Positions 26,143 to 35,708 of a stretch of 64,000 nucleotides of DNA are shown here, one piece after another. The DNA lies in the NCBI GenBank assembly GCA_019637645.1, contig JAHBVH010000023.1, positions 1 to 64,000 of the forward strand. Direction: 5' to 3'. A model generated the notes under the pieces. The model did not search any database and was not told where the DNA came from. It saw only the letters and a list, made by a program, of their open reading frames with translations. Positions within the stretch are counted from its first letter, which is position 1, and every line of letters begins with the position of its first letter. Origin of the DNA: Caldilineaceae bacterium (lineage in GTDB: Bacteria > Chloroflexota > Anaerolineae > Caldilineales > Caldilineaceae). The position numbers and the translations under genes are program-made.

Positions 26143-26163
26143 TTTACCTCTACATAAGGTAAA
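26143..26163 (+). promoter_or_regulatory. Dyad TTTACCT-N7-AGGTAAA upstream of the GH2 gene
   Basis: A perfect 7-bp inverted repeat separated by 7 bp lies 133 bp before the GH2 start codon, followed by AATAGTTATGAT, which could hold a -10 box. It is a candidate operator for the glycosidase gene. Confidence 0.5.
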
Positions 26164-26295
26164 ATAGTTATGATCCATGATTCCATCAGCCTGGGGTGTG
26201 ATGGCTTGATTGGGCGCGGTCGGCTCCCCGCCTGCTACCGTTATCCTACGCGTTCAACCGATCACACCCGAGCTTATCCAACAAGCGAGTAACCT

Positions 26296-29004
26296 ATGTC
26301 ACAAATTTTTCGCGCCGAGCATCCCGATCCCCGTTTCCAGCGGGCGGCTTGGCAAACGCTCAACGGCCCTTGGCATTTTACCTTCGATCCTGGTCTAATC
26401 GGCGAACAGGAACATTGGTATCTGCGTAACAGCCGCCAGCATGTCCACGCCTTTATTGGCCGCCACCAGACGGAAAACAAACCCCTTACCATCAACGTCC
26501 CCTTCCCCTGGGAGAGTCCGCTCTCTGGGGTTGCCCGGCCCGACTACAAGGGCGCAGGGTGGTATGAGCGGGAGTTTACCGTGCCCACCGAATGGCAAGG
26601 ATTAATCCCCTTTCTCAACTTTGGCGCAGTAGACTGGCAGGCGCGGGTCTGGATCAACGGGCGTTTGGTCGCCGAGAATGAAAATGGCTATCTGCCCTTT
26701 TCGATTGATCTCAGCGCACACGTCCAACCGGGCGAAAGCGCCGTTGTCACCGTGCGCGCCTATGATATTGCCGAGGCGACGACGCTGGTGGGCAAGCAGG
26801 TGCCCCGTTGGTATACACACTCCAGCGGCATCTGGCAAAGTGTTTGGCTCGAAGGGCGTGCCCCCAGCCATATTACGGCCATTCGGATTGAACCAGAGGT
26901 CGCCCAACAAACCGCTACCATCAAGCTTACCACCAAAATTGATCAAGCGGGTCTCTACACGGTGCGTGTCCGTTCCCACCGCCAAGCGTTTCCCACGCGG
27001 GAAATCCAACGGGAGCTACGCAGTGGTGAACAGCCCATTCATTTCACGCTGCCCGTGTCCAATCCACAGTTGTGGTCGCCCGAATCGCCCTATCTCTATG
27101 ACATTGATGTGGAACTCGCGCCCGCGTCTGGCGGTGTGAAAGATACGGTTGCCACCTACTTTGGCATGCGTACCGTGGCGCGTGGCTGCTGGCATGGCAA
27201 TAGCTATGAATATATCCTGCTCAATGGCGAACCGGTCTATCTACGTGGCGCGCTCGATCAAGCCTTTCATCCGGCTAGTCTCCATGCTTATCCTACCGAT
27301 GATGTGATTCGCGGTGATATTCAGCTTGCCAAAGATCTCGGTCTTAACATGCTCCGTTGCCACATCAAGCTCAATGATCCGCGTTACTACTACTGGGCCG
27401 ACAAGCTGGGCTTGCTCGTCATGTATGACTTTCCCAGCCCCGATCTTGATACGCCCGCCATGCGACGTACTTTTGAACAGACGCTGCCGCGTGCGCTGGC
27501 GCGCGACTTTAATTCCCCGTCGATCTTTGCCTGGGTGGTCTTCAACGAAACCTGGGGCCTCACCAACCATGACACCGCCGATAGCCATCGCTGGGTGCGC
27601 AAACAGCTACACACCATGCAAAAGCTCGACCCCACGCGCCTGGTCGAGGACAACTCGCCTTGTCATTATAACCATGTGGAGAGTGACATCAACTCGTGGC
27701 ATTTCTACATCAATGACTACCAGCGAGTGCGCCACCATGTGCAGCGGGTGGTCGATGAAACCTATCCCGGCTCTAGTTTTAACTATGTGGGCAAGAACCA
27801 GGCGGGTGACAACTTTGTTCAGACCACCGCACCCCTAATGAACAGCGAATATGGTGGGATCGCGGCGCGCAGTGGTGATCAGGACATTGCGTGGTGTTTC
27901 AAATATCAGACGACCGAGCTACGTCGTCATGCCAAAATCTGTGGGTATGTTTACACCGAGTTGGACGATATTGAGTGGGAGCACAATGGCTTTGTCAACT
28001 ATGACCGCAGCCCCAAAGAGTTTGGCTACGACTTCTTTGTCGAAGGCATGACGGTGGCCGATCTCAACGGGGCGGATTTTGTGGGGCTGGACGCGCCACC
28101 GTGCCAGAGCTTGCCCGCGGGCAGTGAATTTGCCGCACCGCTCTTTGTCAGCCACTGGGGTAGCCCCCTGGGGGCAAGCCAAGTCCGTTGGCAGCTCGAC
28201 TTTACCAATCAGCTGGGGGAACGCACAACGGTGCGCACCGGCACAGTGAACACCACGCCCACCCGCTTTACGGTCACCGAGCTGGGCCTACTGCGCTGCA
28301 CCTTGCCCGCGGAAAGTGGCTTGGCGACCCTGGCCCTCTGGCTGGTCGATGAGCAGGGGACTGTACGAAGTCGCAACTATGTGAATGTTGAGGTACGCAG
28401 TACTACCCCTGTGGACGCCGTTGCAACGCTGGCCAGTGGCTGGGCCCTGCGCTTTGCGCCCGGGCTCTTTGCCCAAAGCTCTTGGCCCCAACCTTTTGTC
28501 GCGCCGGATGGTGGCAAGTTCTCGGCGGCGGGGCGTGGGTGGGTAGAATATACCGTCGCGCTGCCCGCAGCGGTCGATACCACGACGCTGCGCCAGTTAC
28601 GGCTGCGCTTTGAAGCGGGGGCACGCACGAGCGGGCTGCGTATTGATTGGCCCGAACGTACCTATGGCTTTAACTATCCCCAAACCGAGGCCGAACGCAA
28701 GATCCCCAGCGACGTGACCATCGCCATCAACGACGTGGTGATCGGCCAAGTGCAACTGCCCGATGACCCCGCCGATGCCCGTGGCGTCTTGAGTCACCAC
28801 CATGGGGTTGATCCCGGCTCCTATGGCTTTTTGACCGAAGTCGTGAGCGATGGGGCAACGTTACAACAGGCGTTGGCGGGGCAGAAAAGCTTGCGGATTC
28901 GCTTTACCGTGGGCGAAGCGGGTGGCTACCCTGGCGGCTTCTCGCTCTATGGCGCGCGACTGGGCAGCTATCCGATAGAGCCAACCGTGTTCCTGGTGAA
29001 GTAG
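26296..29004 (+). CDS. Glycoside hydrolase family 2 enzyme (beta-galactosidase/glucuronidase-like)
   Basis: The 902-aa enzyme has the three N-terminal GH2 domains: a sugar-binding beta-sandwich (LNGPWHFTFDP, VPFPWESPLSG, GWYEREFTVP, INGRLVAENENGYLPF), an Ig-like domain and a TIM barrel. The acid/base is Glu418 in VVFNETWGL and the nucleophile Glu555 in VYTELDDIEWE. About 300 further residues form C-terminal beta-rich domains without catalytic motifs. There is no signal peptide, so it acts inside the cell on imported oligosaccharides. The precise sugar (galactoside, glucuronide, mannoside) cannot be set from sequence alone. The ATG at 26296 starts MSQIFRAEHPDPRFQR; the ribosome-binding site is weak (AAGCGAG). 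Confidence 0.9.
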   Translation: MSQIFRAEHPDPRFQRAAWQTLNGPWHFTFDPGLIGEQEHWYLRNSRQHVHAFIGRHQTENKPLTINVPFPWESPLSGVARPDYKGAGWYEREFTVPTEWQGLIPFLNFGAVDWQARVWINGRLVAENENGYLPFSIDLSAHVQPGESAVVTVRAYDIAEATTLVGKQVPRWYTHSSGIWQSVWLEGRAPSHITAIRIEPEVAQQTATIKLTTKIDQAGLYTVRVRSHRQAFPTREIQRELRSGEQPIHFTLPVSNPQLWSPESPYLYDIDVELAPASGGVKDTVATYFGMRTVARGCWHGNSYEYILLNGEPVYLRGALDQAFHPASLHAYPTDDVIRGDIQLAKDLGLNMLRCHIKLNDPRYYYWADKLGLLVMYDFPSPDLDTPAMRRTFEQTLPRALARDFNSPSIFAWVVFNETWGLTNHDTADSHRWVRKQLHTMQKLDPTRLVEDNSPCHYNHVESDINSWHFYINDYQRVRHHVQRVVDETYPGSSFNYVGKNQAGDNFVQTTAPLMNSEYGGIAARSGDQDIAWCFKYQTTELRRHAKICGYVYTELDDIEWEHNGFVNYDRSPKEFGYDFFVEGMTVADLNGADFVGLDAPPCQSLPAGSEFAAPLFVSHWGSPLGASQVRWQLDFTNQLGERTTVRTGTVNTTPTRFTVTELGLLRCTLPAESGLATLALWLVDEQGTVRSRNYVNVEVRSTTPVDAVATLASGWALRFAPGLFAQSSWPQPFVAPDGGKFSAAGRGWVEYTVALPAAVDTTTLRQLRLRFEAGARTSGLRIDWPERTYGFNYPQTEAERKIPSDVTIAINDVVIGQVQLPDDPADARGVLSHHHGVDPGSYGFLTEVVSDGATLQQALAGQKSLRIRFTVGEAGGYPGGFSLYGARLGSYPIEPTVFLVK

Positions 29005-29017
29005 ATACAACGCTGCG

Positions 29018-29094
29018 AAAAGGGGACGCTGATTTACGCGGATAAAGAAAAATCCGCGTTCCCCTGCGTAAATCCGCGTCCCCTTTTTCCCTGA
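29018..29094. repeat. Long imperfect hairpin (GACGCGGAT/CCGCGTC family)
   Basis: AAAAGGGGACGC-GATTTACGCGGAT pairs with ATCCGCG...TGCGTAAATC-GCGTCCCCTTTTT around an A-rich loop. It starts 14 bp after the GH2 stop codon and ends in a T-run, so it can act as that gene's terminator. It is the longest member of this family. Confidence 0.88.
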
Positions 29095-29200
29095 TGATCA
29101 GTGGTCCTCTGTTCTGCGATAGAGGCTACTGATTTTCCGTACAAACCAGCGTTCAATAGGCTGCACGCGGCATGCGCGGACTCCAGGTCAAGGTATCAAC

Positions 29201-29881
29201 TTGGCAAGGGTGGTTCATAGAGAGAGTAACATTTTGCGAAAAGGTTATTGGAGTGGGCTTGGTCTAGCCAGCGCGTTGATGGTAGTTTTGTTTGTAGGTG
29301 CAACCTGGCTTTGGCCCTGGTGGGTGGAGCAGCGCTATCAAGCGTCCATTGTGCCAGCTGCTACGGCGCCGACGGAACGAGTGGCAATTGTCTTTGGCGC
29401 ACGGGTTTATAATAATGGTCGCCTGAGCGGCATGTTGCGTGATCGGGTTGATACGGCGATAGAGCTCTATAAAACCGGCAAAGTACAAAAATTGCTGGTC
29501 ACGGGGGATAATCAGTTCGCGGATTATGATGAACCGGGGGCCATGATGGCCTATGCGATTGCCCAAGGCGTGCCTGCGGCGGATATTCAGCCGGACTATG
29601 GCGGGCGGCGTACTTATGATAGCTGTTATCGGGCCAAAGCGATCTTTCAGGTCTCGTCGGCCATTTTGGTGACCCAGCGCTTTCATCTGCCCCGTGCCTT
29701 ATTTTTGTGTGAGCAACTGGGTGTCGAAGCGGTGGGGGTTGCGGCTGACCGCCATCCCTATGATCCGCGGTCGATTGCCTTCTCCGAAACGCGTGAAATT
29801 CCCGCGTTGGCCGTTGCCCTCTTTGATGTGATTCGGCGCGCGCCACCGCCGGTTCTTGGTGAGCCGATCCCTTTCTATTGA
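29201..29881 (+). CDS. YdcF/SanA-family (DUF218) membrane-anchored protein
   Basis: The protein has one N-terminal membrane helix ([19 protein letters not shown]) and a DUF218 domain outside: [45 protein letters not shown] and [20 protein letters not shown]. SanA-type proteins act in envelope barrier function and ElyC-type relatives in wall or common-antigen metabolism, with the enzymatic activity not defined. The start is uncertain: TTG at 29201, GTG at 29210, or TTG at 29234 which has AGAGAGAG 8 bp upstream. The last gives a shorter N-terminus that still keeps the membrane helix. Confidence 0.88.
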   Translation: MARVVHRESNILRKGYWSGLGLASALMVVLFVGATWLWPWWVEQRYQASIVPAATAPTERVAIVFGARVYNNGRLSGMLRDRVDTAIELYKTGKVQKLLVTGDNQFADYDEPGAMMAYAIAQGVPAADIQPDYGGRRTYDSCYRAKAIFQVSSAILVTQRFHLPRALFLCEQLGVEAVGVAADRHPYDPRSIAFSETREIPALAVALFDVIRRAPPPVLGEPIPFY

Positions 29882-29914
29882 AGCGAACAATTCTGGGATA
29901 TTACATGGGGGATA

Positions 29915-30460
29915 TTACAGCGGCGTTGGGCCTAAAAACGCTTGCCAAGCCGCGACCAGGCGTGCACCAAAGGCGAGCCAAAGCAGAAGCGCGCCGCCCA
30001 GCAAGGCGACGCCGCCAGCGATTTGAAAGCTCGCCAGCCCCCAAATGGCTGACCAGGTGTGGAGCCGAGGGGCTAGTTCGCGTTGGGGATCATAGAGCAC
30101 AGGCAAACGCTGACCGACATAATACTTATGGGGATAGCTGGCATGTTTACGGCCAAAGGTGATGGTGGGGCCGGTGCTATAGCGACGCCGACTTTCGGCG
30201 TAGCCCACCTCGGAAAGAAAGGTAATGGCTTGCCCTGCCCGGGTATAGAACTGAATCTCAGGGTAATAGGCCGTATGCACCAACTTGCGGCCCGTCGTCG
30301 AGGGCGTCCGCTCGCGCTGTACTGCTTGAACGACGCCGTCTGCGCTTAACAAACGTGGCCGTACCCGCAACATGATCAACAAGTCGCGCAGACCCAGCCC
30401 CAGGACTCCCAAGCCCCCCAACAAAAAGATCATCAACATGCCACTAACGACAAAAGCCAT
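29915..30460 (-). CDS. DUF3592 membrane protein
   Basis: The 181-aa protein has a hydrophobic helix at each end (MLMIFLLGGLGVLGLGL near the N-terminus; IAGGVALLGGALLLWLAF near the C-terminus) and between them the DUF3592 pattern: ADGVVQAVQRE, YYPEIQFYTRAGQAITF and the YYVGQRLPVLYDPQ box. Its role is unknown; such proteins are small membrane proteins with an extracytoplasmic beta domain. The ATG at 30460 follows GAGGAG at good spacing and was chosen over an ATG five codons upstream. It converges on the YdcF/SanA gene with 33 bp between them. Confidence 0.88.
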   Translation of the reverse strand: MAFVVSGMLMIFLLGGLGVLGLGLRDLLIMLRVRPRLLSADGVVQAVQRERTPSTTGRKLVHTAYYPEIQFYTRAGQAITFLSEVGYAESRRRYSTGPTITFGRKHASYPHKYYVGQRLPVLYDPQRELAPRLHTWSAIWGLASFQIAGGVALLGGALLLWLAFGARLVAAWQAFLGPTPL

Positions 30461-30492
30461 CGGTCTACTCCTCAATTTTATCTAGGGTGCCC

Positions 30493-30519
30493 CAGCCCCA
30501 GGCTGAAGCCCTGGGGCTG
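30493..30519. repeat. 10-bp hairpin with GGCTGAAGCC loop motif
   Basis: CAGCCCCAGG (30493-30502) pairs with CCTGGGGCTG (30510-30519). The loop region reads GGCTGAAGCC, the reverse complement of the GGCTTCAGCC found in the hairpin at 47570-47593, so the two belong to one small family. It lies upstream of the DUF3592 gene. Confidence 0.75.
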
Positions 30520-30598
30520 ATAGCGGAAGCCCCGCTTCAGTGCCGGGCGGGCTTTCCCACATTCCATTCTCAACGTTCGTCAAAGCCTGTTCGCTCGC

Positions 30599-30640
30599 GT
30601 GAACCGTGATTCGGGGCCGGTGTCATGAATCACGGTTCAC
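30599..30640. terminator. Perfect 14-bp stem-loop after the large secreted-protein gene
   Basis: GTGAACCGTGATTC (30599-30612) pairs exactly with GAATCACGGTTCAC (30627-30640) around a 14-nt GC-rich loop. Its right arm ends 5 bp beyond the stop of the leftward 1581-aa gene, the right place for a 3'-end hairpin, although no T-run follows on that strand. Confidence 0.7.
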
Positions 30641-30645
30641 GTTCC

Positions 30646-33600
30646 CTATCGCGTGACGAGAGGTAAGAAGAGCTGCTGATTAAACGAGGGAGCTTCTCCA
30701 GCAATCACGATTGGTTGTTTGGCCTTTAGCGCGGCGTGGGTTTGGCCGTTCTCCACGGTCAGCAACTCGGCCAGGATGAGCGCCGTGCCGGTTTGGCTGC
30801 CGCGCGTAAAGGTTGCACTGAGTTGCCCATTAGCATCGGTTGTCCCCGTGATCACTTCATTGCCGTTGAGGCTGCCCAGTGTACCATCGCCAGAGACCGC
30901 GAGGCGCACGGTTTCATTTGCCAACGGGTCGCCCCATTGGTCACGCGCGAGGGCGGTGATCGTGGCGCTGTTCGCCCCGGCGGGCAGGGTTGTGTGCGTC
31001 GTCGTCAGGACCAGGTTATCGACCATGGGTGCTTGAATTTGCACGGTTGTGGTCGCCACCAAGTTGCCCACCATCACGGTGATCAGCGCGCTGCCGACAC
31101 TGCTCCCCGCGGTGAAGACGGGATCGACGCGCCCCTTCTGCGTCAACGCGGTGGCGGGGGTAATGGTGCCAAGCGTACTCGTTAGCTTGACCTCAACGCC
31201 ATCGGCCACACTCACATTCTGGTCATCATAGACAAAGATGCTCAGTGTGGTGGTATCGACTCCGGTGGGGCGCAGGTAGCTGGAAAGGCTCTTGTTGTTG
31301 ATCACCAGATAGGCTGGCGCGCGGTAACGGGTGACCAAGGCACTGGTGCTGGCGCTGATGGTTCCGGCTTCCCGTTCGATAAAGGTGACAAAGACTTCCC
31401 CACTGGCACCGCTGGGCAGGTTATTGGATGGGCCTGCTGCCATGCGTACCTCCAGGGGCCGGGTGACGGTTTGGCCGGCGGCGATACACAAGCCAAAGTT
31501 CAGCTCGTTTTGCGGCATGTGACAGTCAAAGGCCCAACCGCTGGGAACTTGGGTGGAACGGGTGTAGCAATGGTCCACGGTGTCGTTGTTCTTGATGCTA
31601 AAGACCAAGGATGTAATTCCACCATAGTTGACGCCATTGCCTAACGCGGTTACCTCGAGCGGTTGGAAGGTAAAGGGGGTTGGCTCGTTGCGGATAAAGC
31701 TTTCCCCATCTACTGTGCCTTGCACCCAGAGATAGGCCATCCCCGCGCCGGGTGGGGCAAAATCTTCCGAACCAAAGCGACCATCGCCGGGTTTACCGTC
31801 GTTGTGGGCCCCGTCATCAAAGAAGCGGAAGGGGTTGCCAAAGGCGACGCCATTGGGCTTGGTGAACCAAGCGGTGAGGACATTGCCTGCCACCGCTTTT
31901 TCCAGCGTGAGATCAAAGCTTTGGGGGCCGGTGGAACGGCTGCGCTCGGCCTTGCTTTCGGCGGTGATGCTGCTGGCCCCAATCGTGCTAAAGCTAAAGG
32001 TGCCAGCCCCGCTGCCGCCAGCGCTGACTGTGGCGCGCCAGATTCCTTTGCGCCCGTTGACCTTGACCTGAACATATTGCACCAGCCCCAGGTTGAGACA
32101 GAGGACGTTGGCGCTCTCCGCACAAGTGACTTGGCTATTGTCGGGCGTCTGGATCAACAGCGGGTCAAAGCTGCCACTGTAGCCAGTGAGCAAGAAACCG
32201 ATACTCGATACCAACCCATCGACCGCCGCGGTGTAGACCTTACTTGGTTGGGCCGGGGCCGGGGTAAATTTATAGCCCATAGTATTGCTCGCCGCTGTGT
32301 TGTCGTTGTGGCTGACTTGGACCGCGGCTGTCCCGGTGCTGTTTTCCAGGCCAATCGTCGCCACGCCCGCTTCACCGCTGAGGATGCTCTTATATTGATA
32401 GCGGATCTCGCCGGTGGTGGCGTTCAGCAGAATTTGGTAGGCCCGTTGATCACCGGCTGGCGCGCCCGTGCCGTTGGTTTCCAGGGCAAACCAATCGCCC
32501 GCCTGCCGACTAAAGACATTCACCTGGGCGATGTTGGGCGTGCTGGGCGCGTCCGGTGCATTGGCCGCGGCCACTACCGCGGGTGGGTTGTTCCAAAAGA
32601 GTTCATCCCACAGAATGTATAGGGCGTTGTTCGGGAGGGCCGCGGCGGGTAGCGGTGTATTGTTGATTTGGGCGGCCTGCGCGGTGGGGCCAAAGGTCAA
32701 ATAGCCATGGCGCGTGACATGGGCCATCGTCTGGGCGGTGCCATAGAAAGTAAAGGGGGCGGGCAGCGACAAGCTCACTTGTGGGCTGGGGATGCCTTGG
32801 TTGACGCCCCCAGCGGCCACACTGGTATCAATCCACTGGTATTCCCAGGAGGTCAGTTTGTCATAGAGATAGGTGGGTTGGTCGCTGACATAATCGCTCC
32901 AGCGGCCTGCCCCGGCGCTATGGCTCAACTGAGCGCGCAAGATCGCGGCGGCGTCATTGACTTGTGCGGGCGCGACATAGAGGAATTGACCACCACTGCC
33001 AATCGCCGTTAATAGATAGGGCACGATGCCCCCTTGTTGCGCCGCGTTGGCGGCCAAGCCCAGGGCATTTTTGGCCGCGCCACTGACATTGGTTGGCGCA
33101 GGGGGCAACGAGTTACAGCCGCCCAACAGCGCCACCGAGCCCTTGATCCGCTGCTTGTTGAGCAACTGAACGAGCGTCTCCACACTGACACTTTGGAGCG
33201 CGTCGCCATCGGTAAAGAGCCAAGCATTGCCGCGCTGCTTGGGGCCAATCGCTTGGGAAAGGGCGCGCAAGGATTCGACGGGACAGGTGCCGTCGGCGGC
33301 GGCGCTGGTTGTCATGGCGCTGATCGCGGGGGTGACAAATTCGGGATAGAATTTACCCGCCAGCAGGGTTTGGTTGCTGTTCTGGGTATTGTTAAAGGAA
33401 TAGAGGCTAAACTCGACCCCTTTGGGCGTTGTGGCAATATCATTGACCTGTTCCGTGAGCACACTCTTGACCGCGTTGAGTTTGGCCCCGGCCATGCTCT
33501 GGCTCAGATCATTGACCATGATCAGGTGCCGCCACCATTGGTAGTCCTGGGCGTTGTTGGCGGTGTGGGCTGTAAAGAGCGTATATTCGCTCTGTTCGCT

Positions 33601-35391
33601 GGCCGCGTCGGCGCTGACCACGGTAAATGGATTGGCCACCCCCGTATTCTGGGCAATGACCGCTGCTGTGGCCGCGTCGGCTGGCTTGTCCAAGGCTTGC
33701 CAAGCCCGAAAATATTCATTGACCGAACATTCTTCATCACCCCATTGGCTATTGAATTCGTCATCGGTGTAGACTTCCTGCACCATCGCCGGACCATGGG
33801 CCACCCGATCTTGTCCATCGTTGGCGCTATCGTTCAGATCCCAGAAAAGCGCGGCAATCCCAATTTCATTAAAGCGTGAAGCTAAGGTTGGGTTGTTAGT
33901 ATCCCAATTTTCCAGATCAGCAATGGCACCTGATGCGTTGGGGACCGCCCAATCTAAATACCAGTCACCATTCGGCGCGCCAGTGGAATTGCGCACGGCG
34001 CTCTGGAAATAATTGGCAAAGCCCTCACTCCAAGAAAATTCTTCGTCGGCCAGGATCTGGGTAAAGCTATGCGCGCCACCTAGCGATTCATCACAGGAGT
34101 AATTATCCTCGATCATGTGTCCATACTCGTGGATAATCGCCGAATCGTCCCAGGTGTCATCATCCGCAGTCAGCGCGGAGACGGTGATCTCTTCTTGAGC
34201 ACCGTCATAAAAGGTGGTGAGGGCGGGGTCGGATTCAACATAGCCCGGCTCCCAGTGGACTTCGGCGGTAATGTCCATTTCGGTATCGCCACCGCTGGCC
34301 CCGCCCCGCAGCCGCCAGAAGTTCCAGGCGTCGTAGATGGCATCGGCAATGTTGAAAGGCCCACTCTGGTCGCTATCCAGGCTCACACTCAGATCATAGC
34401 TACCGCCATTATCCACGTTGAGAATGCCGGAGTTGTACTCATACATTTCATCGATCCACGAGCTGTCTTCCACATAGACGACCTCAAAGTCGTCCCAATC
34501 TTCCTTGCCCGGCGCATAGATGGACGTATAGAGGATCAGGTACAGCTCCAAGCTGGTGTCGCCGATCCCGTCGTCGTCACAAAACGAAAAAGAATAGTTA
34601 CCATTGGCATCGGTGATCCCTTCGTCAATCGAATCGTCAAAGATGGGGTCCGATTCCATCAACTCAATGTGGGCAAAGCGCACCGGAACTGTGCTATTCG
34701 TGTAGCCGGTGGTCGTTGCGCTGCGTTCCAGCCGCGTCACTTGGCCGGAGATGGTATAACAAGGGTCATCGCCATTGCTTTGCGCGGCACTCACCGCCGG
34801 GTCTAGTTGACGGGCCGAGGTGGTCATGGTCGAGCGCATGGGATTGCGCACAGTTGGATCGACCCGCGTCATCGTCGATGTCCCATCGGCCGCGACGACA
34901 AAGAAGAGCACATCCGCGGCCCCATAGCCAAGGCCCGCCGTCGGCTGAATTTGGGCGGCGACGGTCACTTGGTAGATGCCAGCCGTGGGAAAGCGCACTT
35001 GGCGGCTCTGCTGCACGGGCTGCTGGGCGGTGACCGCGGCCAAGGTTGTCTCTGCCGCGCCGCCCAGCAATTCACCACCCTTGTCCAACTGCCAGACAAG
35101 TTTCATGGTCGGCGTCGCCGTGTGGGATGTGACGCTAAGCAGTAAATTGACGGTTTCTCCTGGCCCTGGCGCCCGGTCGGCACTCAGGGTAATTTCGACT
35201 GGTGAATGACTTTTGCCATCCGGACCGATCACGACATCGTCATGGGCATAGGCGCTGCGGGCCGAAACGAGTGCGGCCGCGAGCGCCACCAGAAACAGCG
35301 GCAGAAAAAGAACAAGTCGCCCCTGCCAAGGGCGTGCGGATCTATCGATGCTTTTACTTTGCGGATTCTGAAAGATGTGCTGAATCTTCAT
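30646..35391 (-). CDS. Large secreted metalloprotease-like protein with VWA and Ig-like domains
   Basis: A 1581-aa exported protein. A signal peptide ends near ARSAYA (~residue 50). The first ~400 residues are beta-rich with an acidic transthyretin-like part. A zinc site follows: His421, Glu422 and His425 in IIHEYGHMIED, with the third ligand probably the glutamate of FSWSEGFANYF, a gluzincin arrangement. From ~620 a von Willebrand A-like domain has an intact metal site (NDLSQS) but lies in an unusual context. Choice-of-anchor-like beta domains follow, and a bacterial Ig-like domain (LARDQWGDPLANETVRL) near 1490. The C-terminus is FLPLVTR. The ATG at 35391 has GAGGAAG upstream. It probably works on or outside the cell surface. 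Alternatively the peptidase part could be a binding relic, but all ligands look intact. Confidence 0.85.
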   Translation of the reverse strand: MKIQHIFQNPQSKSIDRSARPWQGRLVLFLPLFLVALAAALVSARSAYAHDDVVIGPDGKSHSPVEITLSADRAPGPGETVNLLLSVTSHTATPTMKLVWQLDKGGELLGGAAETTLAAVTAQQPVQQSRQVRFPTAGIYQVTVAAQIQPTAGLGYGAADVLFFVVAADGTSTMTRVDPTVRNPMRSTMTTSARQLDPAVSAAQSNGDDPCYTISGQVTRLERSATTTGYTNSTVPVRFAHIELMESDPIFDDSIDEGITDANGNYSFSFCDDDGIGDTSLELYLILYTSIYAPGKEDWDDFEVVYVEDSSWIDEMYEYNSGILNVDNGGSYDLSVSLDSDQSGPFNIADAIYDAWNFWRLRGGASGGDTEMDITAEVHWEPGYVESDPALTTFYDGAQEEITVSALTADDDTWDDSAIIHEYGHMIEDNYSCDESLGGAHSFTQILADEEFSWSEGFANYFQSAVRNSTGAPNGDWYLDWAVPNASGAIADLENWDTNNPTLASRFNEIGIAALFWDLNDSANDGQDRVAHGPAMVQEVYTDDEFNSQWGDEECSVNEYFRAWQALDKPADAATAAVIAQNTGVANPFTVVSADAASEQSEYTLFTAHTANNAQDYQWWRHLIMVNDLSQSMAGAKLNAVKSVLTEQVNDIATTPKGVEFSLYSFNNTQNSNQTLLAGKFYPEFVTPAISAMTTSAAADGTCPVESLRALSQAIGPKQRGNAWLFTDGDALQSVSVETLVQLLNKQRIKGSVALLGGCNSLPPAPTNVSGAAKNALGLAANAAQQGGIVPYLLTAIGSGGQFLYVAPAQVNDAAAILRAQLSHSAGAGRWSDYVSDQPTYLYDKLTSWEYQWIDTSVAAGGVNQGIPSPQVSLSLPAPFTFYGTAQTMAHVTRHGYLTFGPTAQAAQINNTPLPAAALPNNALYILWDELFWNNPPAVVAAANAPDAPSTPNIAQVNVFSRQAGDWFALETNGTGAPAGDQRAYQILLNATTGEIRYQYKSILSGEAGVATIGLENSTGTAAVQVSHNDNTAASNTMGYKFTPAPAQPSKVYTAAVDGLVSSIGFLLTGYSGSFDPLLIQTPDNSQVTCAESANVLCLNLGLVQYVQVKVNGRKGIWRATVSAGGSGAGTFSFSTIGASSITAESKAERSRSTGPQSFDLTLEKAVAGNVLTAWFTKPNGVAFGNPFRFFDDGAHNDGKPGDGRFGSEDFAPPGAGMAYLWVQGTVDGESFIRNEPTPFTFQPLEVTALGNGVNYGGITSLVFSIKNNDTVDHCYTRSTQVPSGWAFDCHMPQNELNFGLCIAAGQTVTRPLEVRMAAGPSNNLPSGASGEVFVTFIEREAGTISASTSALVTRYRAPAYLVINNKSLSSYLRPTGVDTTTLSIFVYDDQNVSVADGVEVKLTSTLGTITPATALTQKGRVDPVFTAGSSVGSALITVMVGNLVATTTVQIQAPMVDNLVLTTTHTTLPAGANSATITALARDQWGDPLANETVRLAVSGDGTLGSLNGNEVITGTTDANGQLSATFTRGSQTGTALILAELLTVENGQTHAALKAKQPIVIAGEAPSFNQQLFLPLVTR

Positions 35392-35708
35392 CAACTTCCT
35401 CTTTTTGCTTATCCAATGGGTGCTTGTCCAAGCCGATGCTGGTCGGCTTGGCTGCGTAACTTACCGCTGGCGTAAGCATAGTGCGCCCGCGTCCGAACCG
35501 CGTCCGAACCGTAGACGGGGCGGACGCGGTAGGTGCTACCCCTGGACACTAACCACAAGGTTGACCTACCTGGTTCCTATGTTATCTTGGCGATTACGAC
35601 CAGAGACCGGACCGGTTTCCAAACCGGTCCGGTTTTGTCCAAGTGCGTAACTTCTATACGTATTGAAAACGATCGGATCATCTATCCAATTGATGATGAG
35701 TGGGTGCA
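35392..35708. other. 317-bp spacer with three palindrome relics
   Basis: No gene is seen. It holds CCAAGCCGA / TCGGCTTGG (35428-35451) followed by CTGCGTAAC, then ACCGCGTCCG / CGGACGCGGT (35498-35530), then the CCGGTTT-family element listed next. It also contains the promoter of the large secreted-protein gene and the 3' end of the BTAD regulator transcript. Confidence 0.8.
35590..35657. repeat. MITE-like element copy with perfect CCGGACCGGTTT palindrome
   Basis: CCGGACCGGTTT (35607-35618) pairs perfectly with AAACCGGTCCGG (35621-35632) across CC. The right border is intact (TGCGTAACTTCTAT, 35644-35657) and the left one is decayed (GATTACGACC). It lies 52 bp downstream of the BTAD regulator's stop codon. 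Confidence 0.8.

Noticed and set aside
31663..32622. 319-aa open frame inside the large secreted-protein gene
   Set aside because: Antisense shadow with no recognisable motif; the leftward frame runs uninterrupted through it.
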